A DNA stretch of 64,000 nucleotides from an uncultured Desulfuromonas sp. (GTDB lineage Bacteria > Desulfobacterota > Desulfuromonadia > Desulfuromonadales > Desulfuromonadaceae), in NCBI RefSeq assembly GCF_963678835.1, contig NZ_OY787469.1:434001-498000 (forward strand), read 5' to 3'. Shown here in pieces: positions 56,282-64,000 of this stretch. A model generated the notes under the pieces. The model was not told the origin of the DNA. It made no database searches and was given only the letters and a program-made list of their open reading frames with translations. How positions within the stretch are numbered: position 1 is the stretch's first letter; each line of letters opens with the position of its first letter. The position numbers and the translations under genes were made by a program.

Positions 56282-57259
56282 ATGAAACTGATCGACCGCT
56301 ACGGGCGAAAAATCAATTACCTGCGACTTTCCATCACCGACCGCTGCAACATGCGTTGTCGCTATTGCATGCCGGCGCACGGTGTAGAAAAAGTCACCCA
56401 TGACGATGTGCTCAGCTATGAAGAACTCTATCGCATCTCTAAAGCTGCTGTTGCTACCGGCATTGAAAAGATTCGCGTCACCGGCGGAGAACCGCTGGTC
56501 CGTAAGGGGGTTGTCCCTTTTCTTGAGCACCTGTCGCGCATTGACGGCCTCAAACAACTGGTGCTGACCACCAATGGCCTGATGCTCAACGAGATGGCCT
56601 ATGATCTCAAGCAGGCCGGTGTCAAACACCTCAATGTCAGTCTCGATTCCCTCAATGCCAACACCTTTGCCGAAGTCACCCGTGGTGCCAACCTGGTGAA
56701 AGTTCTTGCCGGTCTGGCGGCTGCCGAGCGTGTCGGTTTGCCGGTCAAGCTCAACATGGTGGTGATGCGCGGTGTCAATGATCATGAAATCGAGCGTTTT
56801 GCCGAGCTGACCCGCGACAAGCCGCTGGCGGTACGCTTCATCGAATACATGCCCGCCCTCAAAGAACCGGGCTGGCAGAAGCTATCACTGTCCGGCCATG
56901 AGGTGCTTGAGCGACTGGGCGAGCGCTATCGTCTTAATGCCGTGGATCGTCATGAACTGGCCGGTCCGGCCTGTGAATACCGTATTCCCGGAGCCAAGGG
57001 GACCATCGGCGTCATTACGCCGATCACCGGTCATTTCTGTAAGAGCTGCAACCGCATTCGCGTCACCTCAACCGGCCAGGCGCGTAGCTGCCTGTTTTCG
57101 GAAAAAGGGGTGGATCTCAAGCCGATCCTCGACAGTGACGATCAACTGGCCCTGCAGGGGGCATTACGCACCGTGGTGACACTCAAACCGGATATGCATA
57201 ACGTCAGTGTCGATCAGTGCGATCACACCGCTTTTGCCATGTCCAATATCGGCGGTTGA
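56282..57259 (+). CDS. moaA: GTP 3',8-cyclase MoaA
   Basis: 325 residues. Radical SAM motif CNMRCRYCMP, second cluster CKSCNRIRVTSTGQARSC near the C-terminus and a terminal Gly-Gly (SNIGG). It makes the precursor of the pyranopterin. GGAGG precedes the ATG. It closes the aor-moaD-thiF-DUF4242-moaA group; MoaC, MoaE and MogA are not in the window. Confidence 0.95.
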   Translation: MKLIDRYGRKINYLRLSITDRCNMRCRYCMPAHGVEKVTHDDVLSYEELYRISKAAVATGIEKIRVTGGEPLVRKGVVPFLEHLSRIDGLKQLVLTTNGLMLNEMAYDLKQAGVKHLNVSLDSLNANTFAEVTRGANLVKVLAGLAAAERVGLPVKLNMVVMRGVNDHEIERFAELTRDKPLAVRFIEYMPALKEPGWQKLSLSGHEVLERLGERYRLNAVDRHELAGPACEYRIPGAKGTIGVITPITGHFCKSCNRIRVTSTGQARSCLFSEKGVDLKPILDSDDQLALQGALRTVVTLKPDMHNVSVDQCDHTAFAMSNIGG

Positions 57260-57353
57260 CGAACCGCCACGCCATCTGTCGGCGTATCGGTAGGAGACTT
57301 TCGCCCCCCTTGTTGAAACCTCCTGACAACCGACGCCACGTACGTCGACAGCC

Positions 57354-57390
57354 GAAGGCCATCTGTGCAAACAGGTGGCCTTCTTTTTGA
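57354..57390 (+). terminator. Terminator after moaA
   Basis: GAAGGCCATCTG/CAGGTGGCCTTC with loop TGCAAA and a T-run. Confidence 0.9.
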
Positions 57391-57502
57391 TTTCAAGGGG
57401 CAAGATCGCGCAAGCAATCGACATCAAGGTTGTGTCCCTCTGGGGGAATGGTGTGAGACGAAGCTTGACCCGAAATTTCAGTGTTGACAGAACATGGGCG
57501 GA

Positions 57503-60500
57503 TCAATTCAATTGATACTTCTTAAAATTCTCCGCCTGCTCAAAGATCTCCTTGTACACCTCGTCACGATCCACCGGCGGATAACCATGCTCAGCCAGTA
57601 CCAGAATCAGCTCCACCTTCAGCTCGGCCTTGATGTCATCGCGCTGGTTCCAGTCGGTGTATTTCGCCTTGTCATTCACGATGCCCTTTACCGCCTTAGC
57701 CAGCTTCAGCAGCTTGTCCTCGGGGTAGGAGAAGTCATATTTGACGGCCAGCCCGAGTAAAATGTCGTAGAAGGCTTTCTCCTCAATGTCGATGCCCATA
57801 TCTGAGCCTGATGCCATCTCTTTATGCAGGGCACGGATCAGGTCAACGATCTCATTGGAAAAGTCTTCCAGCACGTTGCTGACCAGTACGTCGTCCTCTT
57901 TCCGCTCGTTGTAGGCATCGACCAGGGCTTTGAACTTTTTGGTGAAATCGGTTCCTTTGGCCTTGTTGATCTTCTTGAAGTCGTCAATCGCCTTGGCAAG
58001 CAACTGCTGCAGGAGTTTGACCTTGGTGTTGGGCAGCTTGATCTTTTCGATCTTGGCCAGATAGTCAGCGTCAAAGATGTCCATTGTCCCGGCTTTGTCA
58101 TCTCCCAGCTTGAAGATCTCTTCCACGCCGTCAGCTTTGAGTGCTTCGGTGATCATCTCCCGCACCTTGGCATTCATCTGGGCGGTGTCGGGGGCACTTC
58201 CTCTGGTTAGCTTGACGATGATCGACCGCACGGCAAGGTAGAAGTGGATCTGATCCCGTTCCTGCTGTTGCAGTTCATCTGATCCGCAGCAAATGTCGTA
58301 AGCGGCCTTCAGGCGCTTGACCCGTTGCATGAAATGCTTTTCGATCTTGTCGGTCAGCTGGGCGAACTCGGCAGCGTTGTTCAGGCAGTTGAGCTGCTCG
58401 ACAGGGCTTCCGCCATGGTAGAGGGTGGTATCGAAGGAGTGAAACATCTTGTTCAGCAGGTCGAGGTGGTCACGCACCACGATAATCGATTGCTCAATCT
58501 CCTCGATATTCTGCTGATCGGCCTTGTTGTAGTGGGCCAACGCCATATTCATCTGCTTCTTGATACCGATGTAATCGACAACCAGCCCTTTGTTTTTTCC
58601 CTCGTACTTGCGGTTAACACGTGAGATGGTCTGGATCAAGTTGTGACGCTGGATCGGTTTGTCGATGTAGATCGTATCGAGGAAGGGCACGTCAAAGCCG
58701 GTCAGCCACATATCAACGACAATAGCGATCTTGAAGTTCGACTTCTCGCTCTTAAACTGGCGGTCCAGCTCCTTGCGGTAATCCTTAGTACCGAGCAGGT
58801 CGTACAGCGCTTTCTCGTCATCCTTACCACGGGTCATCACCATCTTGACCCGCTCCATCGGCTTGACCTCTTTTTTCTCCTGCTTGGTCAGGCTCGCGTC
58901 TTTCTCGCAAGCCAGCACCTCATTCCATTGTGGGCGCAGGGCGATGATTTCTTTCCACAGGGCGTAGGCGACCTCCCGCTTGCTGGAGACGAACATCGCC
59001 TTGCCTTTGATCGTCGCTCCTTCCTCAACGCGTTTCTCGTAGTGATCAACGAAATCCGTCGCCAGCGCCTTAATCCGATCTGGATCACCAAGGATGGCGG
59101 TCATGTTGGTCGATGCCTTTTTGCTCTCCTCGATCTGGTAGTCGCTGGCACCGTCCTCGGCGCACTGGTCGTAGTACGCTTCGATCTCATCCAGTTTCTT
59201 GTTGTCGAGAACGACCTTGGCGGCCCGTCCCTCGTAGACGATCCGCACGGTAATCTCGTCCTTCACCGATTCGGTCATGGTGTAGCTGTCCACCACATCG
59301 CCAAAGACATCGAGAGTGGCATCGATAGGGGTGCCGGTAAAGCCGACATAGGTCGCATTGGGCAGCGAGTCGTGCAGGTACTTGGCGAAGCCGTAGGTAC
59401 GTTGGACTCCTTTTTCCGTGATACGCACCTTCTGGTCGAGGTTGACCTGACTGCGGTGCGCCTCGTCGGAGATACAGATGATGTTGTCCCGCTCGGAAAG
59501 AAGCTGGGTATCTTCGGTGAACTTGTGGATGGTGGTCAGAAAGACGCCGCCGCTGTTGCGACCCTTCAGGTAATTGCGCAGGTCAGAACGGCTTTCGACA
59601 CTGATCACGGTCTGGTCGCCGATATACTCCTTGGCGTTGGTGAACTGGCCGGAGAGCTGATCATCCAGATCGGTGCGGTCAGTGATCAACACAATCGTCG
59701 GACTCTCGAAATCGACACTCTTCATCAGCAAACGGGTCAAAAAGAGCATGGTGAAGCTCTTACCACAACCGGTCGCACCGAAGTAGGTCCCACCCTTGCC
59801 ATCGCCATCCGGTTTTCGGTGAACCTTGATATTCTGGTAGAGCTTGCCTGCGGCGTAAAACTGGGGGTAGCGGCAGACCACCTTGAGCTGTGCTTTGGAG
59901 ACATCGGGGAAGTAAATGTAGTTGCGGATCACCTCGCGCAAACGATCCTTATCGAAAAGCCCTTGGATCATGGTGTGCAGGGCATTGATACCGTCCTGCT
60001 CGATGGTCTCGTTGCCGGTCACCTTGCGCCAGGTGTAGAAATAATCATACGGCGCAAACAGAGAACCCATACGCGAGTTAACCCCGTCAGAGATCACGCA
60101 CAAGGCGTTGTACTTCATCAGCTCCGGGATGTCGCGGGCATAGCGGGTAGTGAGCTGCACGTAGGCATCGTGGATGGTCGCCTCTTCACGGATGGCGCTT
60201 TTGAACTCGAACACCACCAGCGGCAGACCGTTGATATAGAGGATGCCATCGGGGATGCGTTTTTCGCTCCCCTCGATTTCCAGTTGGTTGACGATCTTGT
60301 AGATATTTTGATCGCCACCATAAGCTTCCAACTCTTCGGCAACAATGGTTTCAACGTCCCCTTCACGGGGAACCCGTCTTTCCGGTAGGCCGGCATAATC
60401 GATCAGCTGGATGTAGAGGTCTTTCTGGCTGCGGTCTTCGCGCTTAAGCAGGAAGCCGTCGGCAACCAGCTTGTGGATGGTCTTGTTAGAATCGTAAAGG

Positions 60501-60721
60501 TCTTGCGGATTCAGCCCCTCCAGCCGCCGGATCACCGAATCAATCTCGGCCTCGGTGATGTTGTCGCCAGCGTACTGGCGTGCGAGGAAAGCCCGCAGGT
60601 CAGCTTTGATCAGCACCTCATTCGGCTGACGATCGAACGAATCACCCTTGTGGTGCGGGTAGCCCTGATCTCCCAGCAGGGCGATGATCGCCTGCTCCAG
60701 CTTCTCCTCGGTAAATTTCAT
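57503..60721 (-). CDS. hsdR: Type I restriction endonuclease HsdR
   Basis: 1072 residues. An N-terminal nuclease domain with DGILYINGLPLVVFEFKSA (PD-ExK), then the translocase with Walker A GATGCGKSFT, DEAH box ISDEAHRSQ and SF2 motifs (GFTGTPID; TISRVNRKYEGK). The C-terminal helical domain contacts the methylase. HsdR cleaves distant from the unmethylated site. Minus-strand operon hsdM-hepT-hsdS-two small genes-hsdR; all spacers are short. Confidence 0.96.
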   Translation of the reverse strand: MKFTEEKLEQAIIALLGDQGYPHHKGDSFDRQPNEVLIKADLRAFLARQYAGDNITEAEIDSVIRRLEGLNPQDLYDSNKTIHKLVADGFLLKREDRSQKDLYIQLIDYAGLPERRVPREGDVETIVAEELEAYGGDQNIYKIVNQLEIEGSEKRIPDGILYINGLPLVVFEFKSAIREEATIHDAYVQLTTRYARDIPELMKYNALCVISDGVNSRMGSLFAPYDYFYTWRKVTGNETIEQDGINALHTMIQGLFDKDRLREVIRNYIYFPDVSKAQLKVVCRYPQFYAAGKLYQNIKVHRKPDGDGKGGTYFGATGCGKSFTMLFLTRLLMKSVDFESPTIVLITDRTDLDDQLSGQFTNAKEYIGDQTVISVESRSDLRNYLKGRNSGGVFLTTIHKFTEDTQLLSERDNIICISDEAHRSQVNLDQKVRITEKGVQRTYGFAKYLHDSLPNATYVGFTGTPIDATLDVFGDVVDSYTMTESVKDEITVRIVYEGRAAKVVLDNKKLDEIEAYYDQCAEDGASDYQIEESKKASTNMTAILGDPDRIKALATDFVDHYEKRVEEGATIKGKAMFVSSKREVAYALWKEIIALRPQWNEVLACEKDASLTKQEKKEVKPMERVKMVMTRGKDDEKALYDLLGTKDYRKELDRQFKSEKSNFKIAIVVDMWLTGFDVPFLDTIYIDKPIQRHNLIQTISRVNRKYEGKNKGLVVDYIGIKKQMNMALAHYNKADQQNIEEIEQSIIVVRDHLDLLNKMFHSFDTTLYHGGSPVEQLNCLNNAAEFAQLTDKIEKHFMQRVKRLKAAYDICCGSDELQQQERDQIHFYLAVRSIIVKLTRGSAPDTAQMNAKVREMITEALKADGVEEIFKLGDDKAGTMDIFDADYLAKIEKIKLPNTKVKLLQQLLAKAIDDFKKINKAKGTDFTKKFKALVDAYNERKEDDVLVSNVLEDFSNEIVDLIRALHKEMASGSDMGIDIEEKAFYDILLGLAVKYDFSYPEDKLLKLAKAVKGIVNDKAKYTDWNQRDDIKAELKVELILVLAEHGYPPVDRDEVYKEIFEQAENFKKYQLN

Positions 60722-60746
60722 CTCAGCCCTACTTTAGTCATATCAG

Positions 60747-60932
60747 TCAGCCCTTCGGCTCGTACTGAATCCCATGATCTCCTGGAGAGGGTTTTGTGTG
60801 ATCAATTTCACCCGTTACAAAAATTTCGTCGCGAATACCCTCTGGAAACGCAGCACAGCGAAAACCCCACTGCCCTGGCGGTGGCGGTATTAAGTGTTTG
60901 CAGCGCATACAGATAGGTTCTGGCCCGATCAT
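60747..60932 (-). CDS. Small conserved Cys protein in the restriction operon
   Basis: 61 residues with CMRCKHL, then CAAFPEGIRDEI and DHTKPSPGDHGIQYEP. The CxxC and the CAAFP stretch look like a small metal-binding protein that I recognise as a recurring hypothetical family. Overlaps the upstream 183-residue gene by four bases, 25 bases before hsdR. Function unknown. Confidence 0.72.
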   Translation of the reverse strand: MIGPEPICMRCKHLIPPPPGQWGFRCAAFPEGIRDEIFVTGEIDHTKPSPGDHGIQYEPKG

Positions 60933-61480
60933 AGCGGGTTCTCCAACAGCTTCAGCATGTCTTCATCCGGCCAGATATAATCGCGCCCCTTTATCGATGT
61001 TGGCCGATGAGCCAGCCAGGCTCCCGTATGGTAGGGCGACAGCTCCGCAATATCGAGTTCATGACCCTCAACGAAAAAAGGCAGTTCCTGACCCATCTGA
61101 TTGAGGGTGCCTTGCACCGAGCGGTTACAGTCGTTATCGCAGAGCAGCGGAGCCAGCCATTTTTCGGCGGCCTTCATATGTCTGTCTTCGGCTCCGACCT
61201 TGAGCAGGGTGTTCAAGAACACATCCTGAAAGAACCAGTCCAATTCGGCGAAGTCGGGCTTCTTCAGCGCCGGGACAAAGACCGGGAAACGGGTGGTATC
61301 GTGGACGAACAGCACGCACTGGCGGCGCTGCAGCAGAACCAGGTTGGCGTGCCAGTCGCTCAAGGGGTTGGTTGCGGGATCACGCACGACCGAGAGAGCA
61401 GGCTTTCGGCTACGCAGGCGACCGTCCTCCAACAGCGGCAGCTTGGCCAGCAGCTTTTTGGTGCAGTGCAAGCGGATCAT
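60929..61480 (-). CDS. DUF6933-like protein in the restriction operon
   Basis: 183 residues starting MIRLHCTKKLLAKL. No catalytic motif is obvious; DWHANLVLLQRRQCVLFVHDTT is well structured, and the C-terminal region (IAELSPYHTGAWLAHRPTS) is typical of a widespread hypothetical family. It overlaps hsdS by four bases and the 61-residue gene by four. Tight coupling suggests it belongs to the defence unit as an accessory. Confidence 0.72.
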   Translation of the reverse strand: MIRLHCTKKLLAKLPLLEDGRLRSRKPALSVVRDPATNPLSDWHANLVLLQRRQCVLFVHDTTRFPVFVPALKKPDFAELDWFFQDVFLNTLLKVGAEDRHMKAAEKWLAPLLCDNDCNRSVQGTLNQMGQELPFFVEGHELDIAELSPYHTGAWLAHRPTSIKGRDYIWPDEDMLKLLENPL

Positions 61481-63183
61481 AAGGCGTCCGCGACCAGTTT
61501 CTCGGCATCGGGGATGCGGAGTTGGCCTGAGAGGAGTTTGGGGAGGAGAGTGTCGCGGAGCTTTGCTAGCGAGAGCACCTCTCTCTGGTTCACAAAACTC
61601 TTAGAAAACAAAGAACCTGAGACTGACGAGTATGCCCTCCTAATCCCATGTGGAACAACCACGATTGGCAACTCTGCTATCTCCTTGGGCTTGACTCTCT
61701 GACGGCTACCGGTTGAACCAGTTACACGATTTGCAATTTCCGTCTGGATCATTTCAGAGCAGAAAAACGAGTAGAGATATGCACGCTCCGATGGGTCGAG
61801 CGGTACGAAAGGCATGAACTCAGTTGAACAAATTGAGTGCTTCTCGTCTTCTACATCTGGCATCCAAACCCTTGGAAACTGCGGGTTCAGTTTTGAAGCC
61901 AATACACATGATTGCGGGACACTGTACTTCCCGCTCTTGATCGTTTCGCCCATATCGAGCGTCGGCCACATTCCCTCATCAAATGCCGGGATGCTGAAAT
62001 GAGACCACTGCTTGTCAGGTTCTTTATTCGGCTGAACTGACTGTGTTCTCAATTCTGCAATTTCTGACAAGCGACCGCCCTCCCACCCCTCAGGAATCCA
62101 CCCCATCTCATCACTTAAGACAAAGCTGCTCGGGAACTGCTTTTGAATCGCTTCGGGGAGAGGTTTGCGCTGGTCGCCAAGGGTGGCTCGCACCTCGGCT
62201 CTGACTTTCAGCTCGTCGGGGATGGGGTTGCCTGCGGCAAGGGCGTTGTCAATCACCGGATCGAAATCGACAAACCAGCTCTTGAACAGCGCCTGCGCCA
62301 TCGCCTCCAGCGTGGCGTTCATCTGGCGGTTGAGTTCGATTTTGTCGTCGAGGGTTTTCAGGGCCCACGCAATTGCCTTTTGATCCTGGGGTGGTGGGAA
62401 AGAAATCTTCAAGCGATTGATCATTTCATTATTAAGGCTCGCCCTTGTAGACATTGTTGAAAATGCCAACATCTCATTTCTAAACCTAGGGCTTCGAAGA
62501 AAATATCCAACATATTCTGGAACCAGTTGGTTGTTTTTTTTAGGTCGCAGGCGCTTGGTAAAACCGTTGAAGGTCGCATGAGGATAGTCTTTCAGGGCGA
62601 CACTGCTCATGCCTAACTCATCCATTGTCTCACTTGTTCTTGTGAGAAACACGTCTCCACGCTTAACTGAACACTTCCTTTGTTCCTGTGTGCTAGATTC
62701 GACCAACTCAGTCAATTTGTCCGGTACGAAATAGTTATTAAAAACATCTTTAAATGCTAAAAACGGGAAGCCGGACCCGAAGTCTTTTGCTGGCTTGGAG
62801 AGCCCTGAGCTGATTTCATATAAATCTGTGAGATATTCTTCTTGCCACTCTCCACTAACTGCTTTTTCTGACTTCTCTACTAAAACGACATGTTCTGCTT
62901 CAATATTTTCCCTGAATTTCTCCGGCACCTCATCCCAAACAAAGAAATCCACTCGAAAGGGCAAACTGCTTTCTTCAAATGCTTCACGCAGGAAAGAAAC
63001 ATCAGATTTTTGGTCGGGCCTGACAAAGGCCACTAAATCGAGATCGGAGTCGGGTCGAGAGGTCCACTTGACCCGAGAGCCGTAGGCCCACACCTCAGTA
63101 TTTGGCAAATGGATTTTCAATAACGTCAACAGCTCGTTGCGTTGAGACGGTGTTAAATCGATTGAGACGTTCGAAGTTGTCAT
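61477..63183 (-). CDS. hsdS: MNT nucleotidyltransferase-HsdS fusion (specificity subunit)
   Basis: 568 residues. Residues 1-105 are a minimal nucleotidyltransferase with GSX10DXD (G35, S36, D47, D49) and a third acidic residue D79 in FRVDFF, as in MntA antitoxins. From about 112, two target-recognition domains and conserved spacer helices follow (SFPPPQDQKAIAWALKTLDD, FKSWFVDFDPV, then SLAKLRDTLLPKLLSGQL), as in HsdS. HsdS normally lacks the first domain. The ATG at 63183 overlaps the hepT stop (TAATG). The fusion is visible; its activity is inferred. Confidence 0.9.
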   Translation of the reverse strand: MTTSNVSIDLTPSQRNELLTLLKIHLPNTEVWAYGSRVKWTSRPDSDLDLVAFVRPDQKSDVSFLREAFEESSLPFRVDFFVWDEVPEKFRENIEAEHVVLVEKSEKAVSGEWQEEYLTDLYEISSGLSKPAKDFGSGFPFLAFKDVFNNYFVPDKLTELVESSTQEQRKCSVKRGDVFLTRTSETMDELGMSSVALKDYPHATFNGFTKRLRPKKNNQLVPEYVGYFLRSPRFRNEMLAFSTMSTRASLNNEMINRLKISFPPPQDQKAIAWALKTLDDKIELNRQMNATLEAMAQALFKSWFVDFDPVIDNALAAGNPIPDELKVRAEVRATLGDQRKPLPEAIQKQFPSSFVLSDEMGWIPEGWEGGRLSEIAELRTQSVQPNKEPDKQWSHFSIPAFDEGMWPTLDMGETIKSGKYSVPQSCVLASKLNPQFPRVWMPDVEDEKHSICSTEFMPFVPLDPSERAYLYSFFCSEMIQTEIANRVTGSTGSRQRVKPKEIAELPIVVVPHGIRRAYSSVSGSLFSKSFVNQREVLSLAKLRDTLLPKLLSGQLRIPDAEKLVADAL

Positions 63184-63599
63184 TATTCCCAACTCTGGCC
63201 ACTCATGGTTTGATATAGACCTAAAGCATCGTCTATAAAATCGCCCATCAGTTCTAAAGCAGCCAGGGCTTTTTCACCGCTGTAGTCATGTGAGGTTGCT
63301 ATGCGCAAGTCAGCATATTTAAGCCATTGCTCAATTGTTGATGCAAACAATTGATTCTCGTTTGCTATTTTGAAAATTGGTTTTGGACTATTTGGAACCT
63401 CCGGCAATCCAAGTTCTTCCGACAGATAGCGCTTGAGAACTTTCCACATGCAGTCGTAGCAGGTTTCAAAACGTTGAATAACCGATTCGGCTACAGCTTC
63501 TTGTATCAACTCTGGCAGATTCTTATCTATTGTCGAATAATTTTCATATTGTACTTCTAGGTGCTTAAGTGATTTCTGAAATTTGTCGTATTCAATCAT
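63183..63599 (-). CDS. HEPN-domain protein, HI0074/HepT-like
   Basis: 138 residues, all-helical. The NTase substrate-binding family pattern (FQKSLKHLEVQYE; AVAESVIQRFE) ends with RIATSHDY, i.e. R99-x4-H104-x-Y106, the HEPN RNase motif RX4HXY. In HepT/MntA pairs the Tyr is AMPylated by the MNT antitoxin. Here the MNT partner is fused to HsdS just downstream. The ATG at 63599 has GGGAGAG six bases upstream. It overlaps hsdM by eight bases. Confidence 0.88.
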   Translation of the reverse strand: MIEYDKFQKSLKHLEVQYENYSTIDKNLPELIQEAVAESVIQRFETCYDCMWKVLKRYLSEELGLPEVPNSPKPIFKIANENQLFASTIEQWLKYADLRIATSHDYSGEKALAALELMGDFIDDALGLYQTMSGQSWE

Positions 63600-64000
63600 T
63601 AGTGACTCTCCCATATCCAAGTACCTTCAAGTTCTTTCGAATCACTTCATCAAGTTTTTCGGACTCCTCCATCTGCCGATAAAGGGCCTGGGTCAGGTCG
63701 GCCATCTTCTCCTCAAAGGGGATGCCGTCATCTTCGATCTCGGCCGCACCGACATAACGCCCCGGTGTCAGAACATAGTCGTTGTTCCTGATCTCCGCCA
63801 GCGTCACTGCCTTGCAGAAGCCAGGTTTGTCCTCATAGCCACCATCTTTCGATTCACCCCTCCACGCATGGTAGGTGCGGGCGATCTCGGCGATGTCGTC
63901 CGCGGTTAGTTCCTTGTGGGTGCGATCCACCATGGTGCCCATGTTGCGAGCATCGATGAACAGGGTTTCACTCTTGCGGTCGCGGTGGTTGCTGTCGGTG
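63592..64000 (-). CDS. hsdM: Type I methyltransferase HsdM, C-terminal part only
   Basis: The frame is open to the window edge, about 136 codons; the rest lies beyond. It has LFIDARNMGTMVDRTHKEL and VLTPGRYVGAAE, the conserved C-terminal HsdM motifs, then the helical tail that binds HsdS. The catalytic NPPF region lies outside. First gene of the minus-strand operon within view. Confidence 0.93.
   Translation of the reverse strand, partial: TDSNHRDRKSETLFIDARNMGTMVDRTHKELTADDIAEIARTYHAWRGESKDGGYEDKPGFCKAVTLAEIRNNDYVLTPGRYVGAAEIEDDGIPFEEKMADLTQALYRQMEESEKLDEVIRKNLKVLGYGRVTND

Noticed and set aside
58643..60388. 581-codon open frame on the plus strand
   Set aside because: Antisense to hsdR, which has all expected motifs; the plus-strand frame shows none.

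Overview
The window looks like a chromosome segment of a Desulfuromonas/Pelobacter-type anaerobe (Desulfuromonadales). This is inferred from five traits. The F-type ATP synthase genes are split into two clusters and include a b' subunit. Two adjacent genes need UGA read as selenocysteine (a HesB/IscA-like and an ArsC/Spx-like protein), and a tRNA 2-selenouridine synthase is present. The right half encodes tungstate uptake, a tungsten aldehyde:ferredoxin oxidoreductase and iron alcohol dehydrogenases, which suits oxidation of ethanol or other short alcohols. No replication origin is seen, but rsmG-parA-parB at the left edge is a typical origin-proximal arrangement.

Left part (1-24 kb), mostly housekeeping. 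rsmG (cut by the window edge) and parAB are followed by the main ATP synthase operon (b', b, delta, alpha, gamma, beta, epsilon), closed by a strong terminator. Next come a TrkA-type potassium channel, a GntR repressor with an operator inside its own promoter, an ABC-2 exporter, queC-folE2 (7-deazaguanine and pterin branch), a nucleotidyltransferase-like protein and tolQRAB. A SAM-I riboswitch precedes metX. About 1.5 kb of decayed tandem repeats follows. mnmH with a small Cys-rich gene is on the minus strand, and the second ATP synthase cluster (two AtpI-like proteins, a and c subunits) is on the plus strand.

Middle (24-41 kb): a membrane diguanylate cyclase, two NUDIX enzymes, fabH, cysteine synthase, a UbiD-family decarboxylase, a LOG-family protein, RNase P RNA, a zinc-ribbon coiled-coil protein, a Nif3-family protein, a CAU-anticodon tRNA, mobB and modE (molybdenum/tungsten cofactor and control), an MBL-fold protein, a glycine-zipper lipoprotein, the selenoprotein pair, a lysophospholipid acyltransferase and a Yip1 membrane protein.

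Alcohol/tungsten region (41-57 kb): a frameshifted radical SAM/SPASM gene, a sigma54 response regulator and sensor kinase, an iron alcohol dehydrogenase, moeA and tupCBA on the minus strand. A strongly codon-biased iron alcohol dehydrogenase then follows on the plus strand behind an exact sigma54 promoter and several GTTCCA-type dyads. It is followed by aor-moaD-thiF-DUF4242-moaA. tupA and aor have nearly superposable leader RNAs with a covarying helix, resembling Moco/Tuco riboswitches. Together these suggest a circuit: alcohol sensing, sigma54 activation of alcohol dehydrogenase, aldehyde oxidation by AOR, and uptake and cofactor genes controlled by tungsten-cofactor status.

Right end (57-64 kb): a type I restriction-modification operon on the minus strand (hsdM partial, hepT-like HEPN gene, hsdS, two small genes, hsdR). 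Its specificity subunit carries an N-terminal MNT nucleotidyltransferase domain with an intact GSX10DXD motif, directly after a HEPN gene with an intact RX4HXY motif. This joins a HEPN/MNT toxin-antitoxin pair to a restriction system and is the most unusual arrangement in the window. Short mobile-element-like repeats with terminal inverted repeats are scattered through 12-47 kb, and two of them supply the stop codon of the neighbouring gene.
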